From Salisapilia sapeloensis (taxonomy: Eukaryota; Oomycota; Peronosporomycetes; Peronosporales; Salisapiliaceae), in NCBI GenBank assembly GCA_023334545.1, contig JAADVB010000042.1, forward strand, positions 35,489-99,488: a DNA stretch of 64,000 nt, read 5' to 3'. Numbering within the stretch: position 1 is the first letter of the stretch; each line of letters begins with the position of its first letter. This document shows positions 11,736 to 20,577 of the stretch, piece after piece. The notes beneath the pieces were generated by a model that was not told the origin of the DNA, searched no databases, and saw nothing but the letters and a program-made list of their open reading frames with translations. The position numbers and the translations under genes were made by a program.

Positions 11736-12590
11736 CTATTCTTCCTGCCATGGTCGCAGCAACTTGGCACGAGTCTGTCGCCGAACTAGCTTCATCGCGC
11801 GCTTGGACTTGGGCCGTCCCATGTCGACGGTACACTTGACTTTCATTACAGGGGATGGCGTACATAATTTCCATGTCTTTTTCCGTCGCACGGGTTCAGT
11901 CGCATTCGTCTTGTCTGGCGTAGCCATGATATTATCCGTGGAAGTCTGGGATGTGTCTGTCACATCGACGGAGTCTATCTTTGGTAGCAAAAGATGCCGA
12001 ACGTCGGCGACAAAGGTGGCAGCTACGTCGTGACTAGTCGTGTCGAACCAGATCCCACGCACGCCACTTTCGTGCAAGCATTTAATGTTCATTCGATCGT
12101 CGTCGATGAGGGCTGTATCGTAGTTGCAAATGTGCGCATCCTGATGCTTACTCGCTTCGATTGCTGCAGCAATCACAAACGTTAGTTTATGATCACGATC
12201 GGCATGTTGGCCATGGGCGAGCCACAATGGTAGAAAACGAGCAGCCTGCGTTTCGGACACCTTCCACGTTTCGTCGTCTCCTTTAATAATGATCTGATTC
12301 GATATGGACGTAGGAAAGCATTGGTCGAGGACGTCGCGAATGAGCTGCGTTTCCGGGTTAAACGTCACGATCGCAACTTGCAGTCCTGCCTCCAGTAGCT
12401 TTGGAATGGTGTGTAAGAAGATGGGGCGCATGCTACTTGCGACTTGGGATACATTGTAGTCTTTATCATGCGTGTGAATTCGTACAAGTGTCAAGTCAAA
12501 GTCGATGCATACAAGTCGCAGTTTGTCATGCTGCAGTGCTTCCACCAGCTCAGTACAGGCTATGGCTGTCTCGCCGTCCGACGCATCCAT
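11736..12590 (-). CDS. HAD-superfamily hydrolase-like protein
   Basis: An intronless 284-residue protein. Residues 28-36 (CIDFDLTLV) carry the HAD motif I DxDxT with nucleophile D30 and acid D32. Motif II is the Thr in AIVTFNPE (T76), and DDD at 163-165 (ALIDDDRMN) is motif IV. A Lys near 103 may be motif III. The core is therefore a complete phosphohydrolase fold, probably a phosphatase; the substrate cannot be told. The C-terminal 60 residues are strongly basic (MGRPKSKRAMKLVRRQTR) and look like a nuclear or nucleic-acid-binding tail. It is divergent from ALG12, with 150 bp between the start codons. Confidence 0.7.
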   Translation of the reverse strand: MDASDGETAIACTELVEALQHDKLRLVCIDFDLTLVRIHTHDKDYNVSQVASSMRPIFLHTIPKLLEAGLQVAIVTFNPETQLIRDVLDQCFPTSISNQIIIKGDDETWKVSETQAARFLPLWLAHGQHADRDHKLTFVIAAAIEASKHQDAHICNYDTALIDDDRMNIKCLHESGVRGIWFDTTSHDVAATFVADVRHLLLPKIDSVDVTDTSQTSTDNIMATPDKTNATEPVRRKKTWKLCTPSPVMKVKCTVDMGRPKSKRAMKLVRRQTRAKLLRPWQEE

Positions 12591-12740
12591 CGAGCGTCGT
12601 GAGAAAGATGGACGAATGCGAAGACTTGGAGCGATCGACTTGCAATTTCCCGCGACTTTTTAAATGAATGATTGATACGTTTTCAAAAAGGAGCCAATCG
12701 GAATGCTTCATTGGACAACAATATAACTTAAAAACAGATC

Positions 12741-14660
12741 ATGAAGGTAGAAGACGCTCTACTTGGGGCTCTAGCGGCCTATTATGTCTACGACTGTCCA
12801 TATGCAAAGGTGGAAGAGAGCTTTAACCTCCAGGCTACACATGATCTACTCATACATGGCATTTGGAAAGTGGAAGACTATGATCACATCGATTTCCCTG
12901 GCGTCGTGCCTCGGACGTTTATCGGATCCATCCTTGTCGCTATGCTTACGAGTCCAATGACAGTGCTTGTGAAAGTATTTGGTTTGGACAAGTTTATCTT
13001 GCAATATGCTGTGCGTGTTGTGCTTGCAATGGGTACCACTAGCGCTCTTCTCTTCTTAAAAAAGAGTGTTCATGGTCGATTCGGAAGTGTACGTGCTTTT
13101 TAACTGTAGCTTCTTCATCGTATCCCTTCTCCATGTTGACGAGTACTTTACAATGCAGGACACTGGTCGGCACTTTATACTTATTTGTGCATGTCAATTC
13201 CATTTGCTCTTTTACGCTGGTCGAACCCTGCCAAACATCTACGCCCTCGTACAGTTGCTCTTTAAACTACTGCTATTCATCCAAATGACCATAGTGCATC
13301 TGTAGATTATGGTGATATGCGCCATGGCATTCTGGCTACAGGTTTGGACGTATATTACCACTTGTTTGAACTAGCTAACCCGATCTGTATGCTAGAACCG
13401 AATGCGGCCTGCTATATCCCTCTTTACATTTACCACCATAGTCTTTCGAGGGGACACAGCAGTTTTCTTCGCCCCATTCCTTCTGTCTTTAATCCTAGCT
13501 CGACCGAACTTGTTTCTTCAAATAATATGGTGGGGTATCTCGGCGACCATCGTGTCTCTAAGTCTGACTATCGCCATTGACTCTTACTTTTGGAGACGAT
13601 GGCTGTGGCCAGAGGGAGAGGTGCTATGGTATAATACAGTTGACAACAAGAGCAGCGATTGGGGAACGTCGCCTCCTCTGTGGTACTTTTACTCTGCTCT
13701 CCCTCGAGCTCTTTTAGCAACTGCTTGCTTACTTCCGTTCGGACTATCGTATGCTACTTTAGAACCTTTACTGTATCTTTTATTCATGGTTGGTATAGAC
13801 CGATGCTGACATCGCTAGTGACTGCTCGAACCTGGACACAGGTTAAGAACATTGTCTCGTTAGGACAGGTGATCGATAGGCAAGTGTGGCCACTGTTCTG
13901 GCCAACATTCCTGTACTTGTCCTTGTTCTCGCTATTGCCACACAAAGAGCTTCGGTTCATTTTCAATGCCGTTCCTGTGCTGAACGTAATCTCTGCTGTC
14001 GTACGTTTCATGTTGACGCAGATAAAAACAATCTTTCATATCTGTGTTTTAGGGCATGTCGAAGTTGTATCGTGCTAGAAGCAAGGTACTAGTCTTGCTT
14101 GGAGCGACTATATTCTCCACTGACTATGCGACGTAGGCTATTCTTCCGTATATTCTTGCGTGCAGTTGCCTTGTAGCTACACTTCTTGCAACACGCATCT
14201 TTCATCTGGCGTCTCAAGTCAACTATCCAGGTACGTGCTCTATCTTTATATCCAGAATCAAGGAACAAGAAACGACTCTCTACTAGGTGGTGAAGCCTTC
14301 CGGTATCTGCACCAAATGGAAAATATCCATCGCCAAGTGCCAAAAAGTGTGTACATTGATGTTCCAGCCGCCATGACCGGCGTCTCTCGCTTCGGCGAAA
14401 CGTTTCCCATGTGGAGGTAGCAGCCTATATCTTGATCTAGTGGAAACCTTCTAATTGATACGTGGTATAGCTACTCGAAAGAAGAAACGTTGACGCCAAA
14501 GGATATGTGTACCTTTCATTACGTCATCACGGCAAATCCCCCCTCCTGCATGGAAGAAACCTTCCAGATCATGCAAACATTCCGAATTTTTGACGGTCTC
14601 GAGCCGTCCGCGTCGATCATTCGAACGAAAGAGGCCATCTATCTCTATGAACAGAAATAA
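12741..14660 (+). CDS. ALG12: Alpha-1,6-mannosyltransferase ALG12 (GT22)
   Basis: Nine exons: 12741-13088, 13159-13248, 13306-13341, 13396-13748, 13799-14000, 14053-14085, 14137-14230, 14287-14416, 14471-14660. Eight introns of 50-70 nt; the splice gives 491 residues, close to the usual 480-550. Diagnostic blocks are KVEESFNLQATHD near the start (catalytic luminal loop of GT22), DFPGVVPRTF, QFHLLFY..RTLPN, LFSLLPHKELRFI, NYPGGEA..LH and IDVPAAMTGVSRF. The rest is hydrophobic multi-pass. ALG12 adds the eighth mannose to the dolichol-linked N-glycan precursor in the ER lumen. Exons 3 and 6 are only 36 and 33 nt and would be missed by a simple ORF search; each fills exactly a gap in the family pattern. 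Confidence 0.9.
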
Positions 14661-14998
14661 ACCCAAAGGTCAATCCATAGGCATTTGACATGCTGACGTG
14701 CCTCCCGTTTCCCGTATCTGTACTGTCTATTCAATGACATGTAGCAACCTTGTTTTGGTCGCATCATCAACGGAGGGTGGTTGCATGTAAAGATACGAAT
14801 GAGTTGGTCATAGATAACTCTCTTTCCAGATCATTTCGGAAGAGCTCTTTTCTTTTAGACAAATAGAAACATATACAACGCTTTATTTCAATTCATTTGT
14901 CTTCTTAATAAATACTTTCAAGAAGGCAAGTACGACACGATAAGGAGAACTGGACAATTGAGGAGATCCCGTCATATGACTATCCCAAGCGACAGGTA
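14661..14998. other. 3' spacer between convergent ALG12 and zinc-finger genes
   Basis: About 340 bp of AT-rich DNA between two stop codons. It holds poly(A)-signal-like A/T stretches around 14866-14912. Nothing else seen. Confidence 0.55.
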
Positions 14999-16126
14999 TC
15001 AATACGAAGCGGACGAGTCTTTCATCAGTTCCAACACGACACTCAGCTCTTCGCCCGTAAAGTCGGGACCAGCTTGTTGCATCGTTGGTGGCATGGGCAT
15101 GCTGCCAACGTACTTGCTCTCGTCACATGGTGGAGGTCGGAGGATCGAATAGCTATTGTAGCATTGAGACTCTTGAAAGTCCTGGTGGGTTTCCTCTCGA
15201 CTGTGAACATAGTAGTCTTGGTAGTAAGGTGTGTTCGATCGGTACGAGTGATAATCTTGCGTTGGGTACACGTGAGCGTTAAGAGGTTCCGACGTGACTC
15301 GTGTCTGGAACGATGGCGTAGGGTCGCCTAGTGGGAAAGCACTGTGGCCCATGAGCCGGACAGGAGATGCAGGCATCGCTCGTCCACGCTTCCATTCGTA
15401 GTTTCCATCCATCTTGTCTTTTTGCTGCAGCGATGTAAGACTCGTCGCAATATTCCAGTCGCCCGATCGCCTCTTCTCTGGTTTTACGTACGGCAAAATA
15501 GCACTCGGCTCCACTTCCGTGGATACCTGTCGATCTTTGTCTTTGGAGCTTTTCATCACTTTTTCAGCGACATGACCAGCTCCGATGATGACATTGTGGT
15601 GTATCTTTTGATGCTGGGCAAACTCTTTATAATTGTCAAACGTACTGGAACAATTGAGACCGACGCAACGAAAGAGCTGGAGACCGTCCGGGAAGTGCGT
15701 CCGCATGTGTCGCTTTAGTTTTGTACTCGTGTTAAACTTTTTCCCGCACGTTTCAAAGATACAAGGGTATGGCTTGACACCCGAGTGAATGCGTTTATGA
15801 CGACTAAGATTGCCGGATGTGTTGAACCGTTGCTGGCAACCCTCGATGTCACATACGTACGGCTTATCCCCCGTGTGAATACGCATGTGTCGTCTCAGGG
15901 CAAAGGATCTCGGAAACGTCTTGCCACAATTGTCCTCTGTACAGACATACATGTCCGATTCGTGACTGCGTGCCTTCTTCTTCCCTTTGCGCTTACTGCT
16001 CTTCATCGGTGGTGCCACCTCATGTCGATTGTCCAGTACCATATGTGGCTCGGCACTCCGGACTTCATCATGCCAGAGCGTGGTCGGAGCGCTTATCGGG
16101 GGTAAAGGCGAGTAATAATGTTTCAT
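14999..16126 (-). CDS. C2H2 zinc-finger protein, four fingers
   Basis: A single exon of 375 residues from ATG 16126 (MKHYYSPLPP). The frame runs further upstream to 16294, but that part is unlike the rest. A basic stretch (KSSKRKGKKKAR) precedes fingers at about 61-84, 91-114, 121-144 and 152-175. The first three are canonical C-x4-C-x12-H-x3-H with TG(D/V)KPY-like linkers of the TFIIIA/Kruppel type; the fourth (FRCVGLNC...HQKIHH) is more divergent. The C-terminal 190 residues are Tyr/Pro/Ser-rich and probably disordered, perhaps an activation region. It is a likely sequence-specific nuclear transcription factor; targets unknown. Confidence 0.85.
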   Translation of the reverse strand: MKHYYSPLPPISAPTTLWHDEVRSAEPHMVLDNRHEVAPPMKSSKRKGKKKARSHESDMYVCTEDNCGKTFPRSFALRRHMRIHTGDKPYVCDIEGCQQRFNTSGNLSRHKRIHSGVKPYPCIFETCGKKFNTSTKLKRHMRTHFPDGLQLFRCVGLNCSSTFDNYKEFAQHQKIHHNVIIGAGHVAEKVMKSSKDKDRQVSTEVEPSAILPYVKPEKRRSGDWNIATSLTSLQQKDKMDGNYEWKRGRAMPASPVRLMGHSAFPLGDPTPSFQTRVTSEPLNAHVYPTQDYHSYRSNTPYYQDYYVHSREETHQDFQESQCYNSYSILRPPPCDESKYVGSMPMPPTMQQAGPDFTGEELSVVLELMKDSSASY

Positions 16127-16279
16127 CGACGTTTTCCTTTGTTTCAGTCGGAGGGGCGGACGGACTTGAGCTCGTGTGAATAAATCGGAGAGTGAAGCTT
16201 TTGCCCATCCTCCCGCCGGAGCGTGTAGAGCAGGGGATGCCGATAAAAAGAGGACAGAGCAGATACATTTCAAATCACG

Positions 16280-17179
16280 ATGTGTCCCGCACAAAGAAAA
16301 AACGGACTTGTCAAGGTGAGTGGGAGAAACGTGGAGCCGAGTCTGAAGCTGCTTGGCAGCACTATGGAAACTTTGAATGTAAAAGTACGTCTAGTAGAGC
16401 ATGGGTGAATGGAAAAAAGGGCAGATTGGTGATGAATACACTCGATGGTTACTCGTTCCTAGATCCTACCATGAGAAGGCGTTCGATTTTTTATCAAAAA
16501 GTCACAAGTCGCCGACTGCCTGTTTTACACCGCACTGTGCCTGCGCCAAAGCCTCTCCCAAAAACGCCGTCGGAGAGTATCAACGACTGCGCTCAAGTGT
16601 TTACTTTAACTGACCATTTTTGACAAAAATGGTCATGCAAGGCATGACAGACGGATCGATGCTTCCCATCAGAACTACCATATCAGGCTTTCGATCAACG
16701 TGTCTGCTACAAACACAAAAGCTGGATGTCGTTCAGAAGAGATGGTGGAATTGCACACAGTATCCTATCGTCTCTTTTACATTACGATGAACATTTTCAT
16801 GCTTGATGCTTATCTAGTCTGGAGATGAAAGACCAGAACAGTTAATTTGGGTGCAAAAACCACTTAAACGTTTCGCACGAATGGATGAACACTATCAGGC
16901 ACGCTTGGATTGTTTATGTTGCATGCGTCATTTGCTGTCTGGAAACGCAGAGGAAAGAGACAAAACGCATGGCTTGAATGGCATCACAACATACTTTCCA
17001 AGTGTCAATGCAAGCTCCCTACTCAGATACGTGACATAATGCTTCGTTCGACACTCGTTCCATTCACAAAATGGAATCAAGTGCATTCAGATCGAACCAA
17101 ACTCTCGATTTATACAGTATTGGGGATCGTGGATCCTGGCATCCTCGCCGCTATCCTATCGAAACTCCGTACCTTTTAG
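16280..17179 (+). other. Unassigned coding-like region, possible degenerate gene
   Basis: No gene is recognised. An ATG at 16280 opens 12 codons ending at a strong donor (GTGAGT, 16316). If spliced to 16398 this continues for about 70 residues (GEWKKGQIGDEYTRWLLVPR..., then a Cys-rich CFTPHCACAKASP) to a TGA near 16611. Two further coding-like stretches follow in other frames (about 16630-16830 and 16910-17179), the last including VPFTKWNQVHSDRTKLSIYT. Joining all of them needs junctions I cannot find with certainty. It could be an active multi-exon gene with unusual introns, or a decayed gene or transposon; the gene-poor, rearranged surroundings favour decay. Confidence 0.25.
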
Positions 17180-17949
17180 ACTACCCTTCTTAGTCCTTAG
17201 TCCCCACCTTCCCATAGTTCAAAGTAGAAATCCACTCAGTGTAGGTCCATCGTATACAGCAATAGACACGTCATGAACCTCCCCCAATTTATGCAGTATT
17301 CATTGATGGCATGAAAGGGATCAACACTGTAATACCTACAAGGTCCAAGATTTTCCTTCTCAACCACACAGCTTGGACGAATGTAAGTACCGACGGGAGT
17401 ATTTGTACACACTTTAAATTTTTATTATAAAAAGCAAGCGAAGTTGAAGATAGCTGCGGTAGCCTTAGAAGATTCGGATTAGCTTTCAAGAGTCGAATAG
17501 AAGGTGGCGATGGATACAAAGTCCCCGTTGTTGAATTGTTTACAATAATTACCATTTAGAAGATGGTGGCGGTGACAATATTTTGTTTAAACTAATGAAT
17601 ACTTCATTTTTATAAATAACTTTTTAGTTAGAGTTGTCTGATCATCTCAAGGCTGCTTTATTTTGGGTTACGCTGCTGTTTTCCATAAAAGTTATATAGT
17701 GGGCAATGCCTATCACACATAATAGTCCATAAACCATCGAAGATAAACCATTTGTCGAATAGCGACGTTAGCACTGGAAGAAGCCTATGATATAAATAGA
17801 ACTTCTGTCGTATGCAAAATACATTTTGCGCATCAAAGCAAGGTCAATTTCATAGCATCATTACTTAAAGTCTAGACCAATCTAAATGTCAATAGGCAAA
17901 GAGTGTGCTTTTGCTCGTAGAAATATCTCGGAACTATGATAGCCTAGAC
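17180..17949. other. Gene-poor AT-rich stretch
   Basis: About 770 bp with short frames only on both strands and many A/T runs. No recognisable coding, RNA or repeat feature. Confidence 0.5.
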
Positions 17950-18114
17950 TCAGGCTGGTTCAAGTGGTTCGAGTGGGCCTAAAGGGCCATAGATGTACCA
18001 TTGGGCCGTATCGTCGAATAAGTGAGTCATCATGTTTGCTGTTTCACTTTGGATCTCTTTCCATGCGTCTGGTAGCTTCGCCGAGTGTACATTGCGATAT
18101 TGTCTTACATACCC
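17950..18114 (-). pseudogene. Orphan 3'-terminal coding remnant
   Basis: Fifty-four codons open on the minus strand from a point just after an in-frame stop (18117-18115) to TGA at 17952-17950. The peptide reads like genuine protein (LPDAWKEIQSETANMMTHLF..., ending GPLGPLEPLEPA) and has no ATG near its start, so it would have to be a last exon. No matching upstream exon was found; the next coding trace upstream ends in its own stop at 18224. I do not recognise the family. Confidence 0.25.
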
Positions 18115-18223
18115 TTAATTCTGAGTAGCAAAATAAACAATTAAAGCCCACGGTTGTACCCCATGCATCTAACAAAATACCTCCTCGCTTCATTACAGGT
18201 GTGCTTGTATTCTGGACCTGCGC

Positions 18224-18720
18224 TATGGATAATCGAAGTAGTCAAACTGGAACGTTAAATCCATAACTACATCAAAGCACAAGTCAGTGTCAATTTTACG
18301 AATGAGCTGGTCTCAATTCAACCAGTTGACGTACCGAAATGAAGATACAGGTACTGTGCAATGTAGATGAGAAACAAAATGGATCTGGCGATAACGATAG
18401 CACCTCGTGCTTCACAGGTAAAGTCAAGCAATTTGATCGGACTCAAGCCGAACTTCCATTGGATATACGTGGCAAATACGACAAACGAGATAAACTCCAG
18501 TCCGCCATACAGAGTGATATTGCCGATCGAGCCAAAAAACGTATCTCTATCTAAATGTCGAAAGTTGTCATGGCTCTTAGCGTTTGGCATGTGGGACAAG
18601 AAGAACGTATAGATCATGTAGATATAAGGCACCACAAACTCTACGCATTCGAGCAGTGCTAAGTATTCGCATCGAAAAAGTAGAGACTGAGGCCGTGTTC
18701 GTTGAGCATATAATCGGGGA
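18224..18720 (-). pseudogene. 3' fragment of an oomycete-type multi-pass membrane protein
   Basis: The minus strand reads without a stop from about 18735 into a hydrophobic protein (LFRCEYLALLECVEFVVPYIYM..., then NITLYGGLEFISF, IQWKFGLSP). This layout resembles the C-terminal membrane region of a large oomycete family of multi-pass proteins of unknown function. A 68-nt intron (18334-18267) joins it to a final short exon (MDLTFQFDYFDYP, stop 18226-18224), again as in that family. No upstream coding sequence exists: reading 5', the family-like sequence fades about where an inverted-repeat element starts at 18690. It is therefore best read as a gene cut by an insertion or rearrangement, with its splice site still intact. 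Family assignment is from memory of the pattern. Confidence 0.5.
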
Positions 18721-19326
18721 TTATGTGAGAAAGAATAGTTTTTTTATTTATCTAAAAGAGTTATGTCGGCTAACTACGCCCAACGCCGCTGCTTCGCGCG
18801 GCGTTAATTACAGAGACGTATTACGACTACCCTGTGGTAGGAGTCCAGTGTGCGAGAAATAATAGGCATTTATTGAACAAACACCATAAAATTTTAATTG
18901 GCATTATGCCTCGATTATCTCCCTTTTACTAATCGGCGAAGGAAGAATATGTTGAAGAGTATTCCGATTTAGACATAAATTGCTCCGAAAAAGACTCACG
19001 TAATTGCTGAAAATCTCACACTGATCTCGCTACAGCGAGTATGGCAACGGAAAACTCAATATAAACGTAGGATAGGGGACGAGAGGCGAGATGTATTAAA
19101 ACACACAGCGGCATCTCCATTGCGGGCACCAAACACTTGTTTCTACACTCCTAATTTGGCGGGAAAGTTATATTGAAGCGCTTCGTTAGGTTTCCAACGG
19201 CGAGTGGCAAAACCAAATTGACGATTCTCAACGAACGCAGAATTGCTTGATTCGATTATCGTTAATAGAGCTACAAAATCTGAATCCTCGATTATGCTGA
19301 ATCGGTATTATGCGCGAACACGGCCT
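18690..19326. mobile_element. Possible non-autonomous TIR element (MITE-like), about 640 bp
   Basis: AGGCCGTGTTCG at 18690-18701 recurs inverted as CGAACACGGCCT at 19315-19326, a perfect 12-bp terminal inverted repeat. A second block, gagcatataatcggggatt at 18704-18722, matches inverted aatcctcgattatgctg at 19283-19299 with one 2-nt gap and one mismatch, but at a different distance from the end. The interior has no coding capacity, repeats CGATTAT-type words several times and carries a GC-rich hairpin. No clear target-site duplication is visible. The left end meets the truncated membrane-protein fragment. It could be a decayed DNA transposon derivative. Confidence 0.45.
18782..18805. repeat. 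GC-rich hairpin, 8-bp perfect stem
   Basis: AACGCCGC and GCGGCGTT flank an 8-nt loop (TGCTTCGC) inside the putative TIR element, standing out against the AT-rich surroundings. It could be part of the element's structure. Confidence 0.6.
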
Positions 19327-19429
19327 AACTATCCCGAGATAGATGTCACAAGATGTCTAGAATCTGAAGCTTGTTTGTTAGCAAGAAAATTCATGTTTCT
19401 CAATTATCAATGTTAGCCTCACAACTGCC

Positions 19430-20577
19430 TCAATCGTCATCTTCCTCTTCCTCTTCTTCTTCTTCCTCTTCTTCTTCCTCCGATTCCGATTCCGATTCCT
19501 TCTCCGATTCCGATTCCTTTTCCGAATCTTTATCTTTATCATCGTCGCTGTCGTCATTCAAAGCATGTTCCAAAACCATGCCGCCGACGAGTCCAACACC
19601 GACGCCAGCAGCAACGGCACCCGCGCCCATGCCACCTCCACTGTTGTTGTTGTTGTTGTTGTTCTGCTGTTGCTCATCTTGGAAGTAAAATCCTTGGGAT
19701 GGCTGCCCATATGCATTTCCTTGGTACTGTTGGTAAGGAGCACCGGGTGGAGGACCGTAGGAATTTCCCTGGTATTGGTCGTACGAAGCACCCGGCGGAG
19801 GTCCATACGAACTTCCTTGGTATTGGCCATAGGAAGCACCTGGTGGAGGTCCGTATGAACCTCCAGAGAATTGGCCATACTGACTACCCGACGAAGGCCC
19901 GTAGGATGGCATTGAATCTTGTCTCGACATCGAAGAGCCATAAACTGGTGGAGGGCCGTATCCTGGAGGAGGCGTCTCGTAGCGAGGCGGGTACGGGTTT
20001 GAGGATTGACTATAGCTTTGTTGGTGATAGACCTGCGGCGGTTGCTCTTGCTGTGGCTGCTCTGGTGGCGCATAGTTACTCTGGTTCATGCTGTAGGATT
20101 CCGAGTGCTCATATTTTTCTCTGTACGAGTTACTCTCCTGTTGGATCCAATTGTTGGTCTCGTATTGGATACGAAGGTTGATTTCACCAGCATGAGAGTT
20201 ATCTTCCGTCTCCAATGAATACCACTCATCCTCGACTTGGCCATTCTGGAATCGGTCAAGTGCAATTTTGCATTTGCCGATCAACTTGTTGTTGGTCCAG
20301 TTCTTGTTCTTGACTTTGACAGTGAGCTTCTCGTCGTTCTTGTCTCGGACTTTAAAGTCGTGGACCGAGCCCCATTGAGGCTCCGTTCCTCCATTGTCGT
20401 GCACCTAAATTTTAACTTGCATTAAGAAATTGTTGATGCCCCTCCACAATTGTTACAAGGTACCTCGGTCTTGTGCTTCTCGCCATTCACTTCGAGCACA
20501 CAGAAGGGATCTTGTGTACCGAAAGTCTGTACGTCCCGAAGGTTTCGACACCCGACAACTCTGACATGCAAGGTCAT
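19430..20577 (-). CDS. C2-domain protein with GPPPGA-type repeats and acidic tail
   Basis: Two exons (20577-20464, 20404-19430; 59-nt intron, phase 0) give 362 residues. Residues 1-125 form one C2 domain: it starts TLHVRVVGCRNLRDVQ, then GTQDPFCVLEV, and after the intron continues to EINLRIQY. One Ca2+-ligand Asp (TQDP) is present and others are less clear, so phospholipid or protein binding may not need calcium. The middle is Tyr/Gln/Pro-rich with about four copies of a 15-residue unit (SYGPPPGASYGQYQG-like). Then come an Asn run, a Gly/Ala/Val-rich segment (GAGAVAAGVGVGLVGG) that might insert in a membrane, and a long Asp/Glu tail. Similar C2/proline-repeat proteins (SRC2/BAP-like) occur in plants; a role in membrane stress is a guess. 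Confidence 0.75.
19680..19900 (-). repeat. Coding tandem repeats (SYGPPPGA.Y.QYQG units)
   Basis: About four imperfect 45-bp tandem copies within the C2-protein gene, each coding for a unit of the pattern YGPPPGA-Y-QYQG. Copies differ by a few bases, so the array has been stable long enough to diverge. Length variation between strains would be expected. Confidence 0.75.

Noticed and set aside
18780-18830. Helitron 3' end (hairpin followed by CTRR)
   Set aside because: The hairpin is present but no CTRR-T terminus follows at the expected spacing on either strand.
19371-19688. Plus-strand poly-Ser/Asp frame
   Set aside because: Antisense of the Asp/Glu tail and repeats of the C2 protein.
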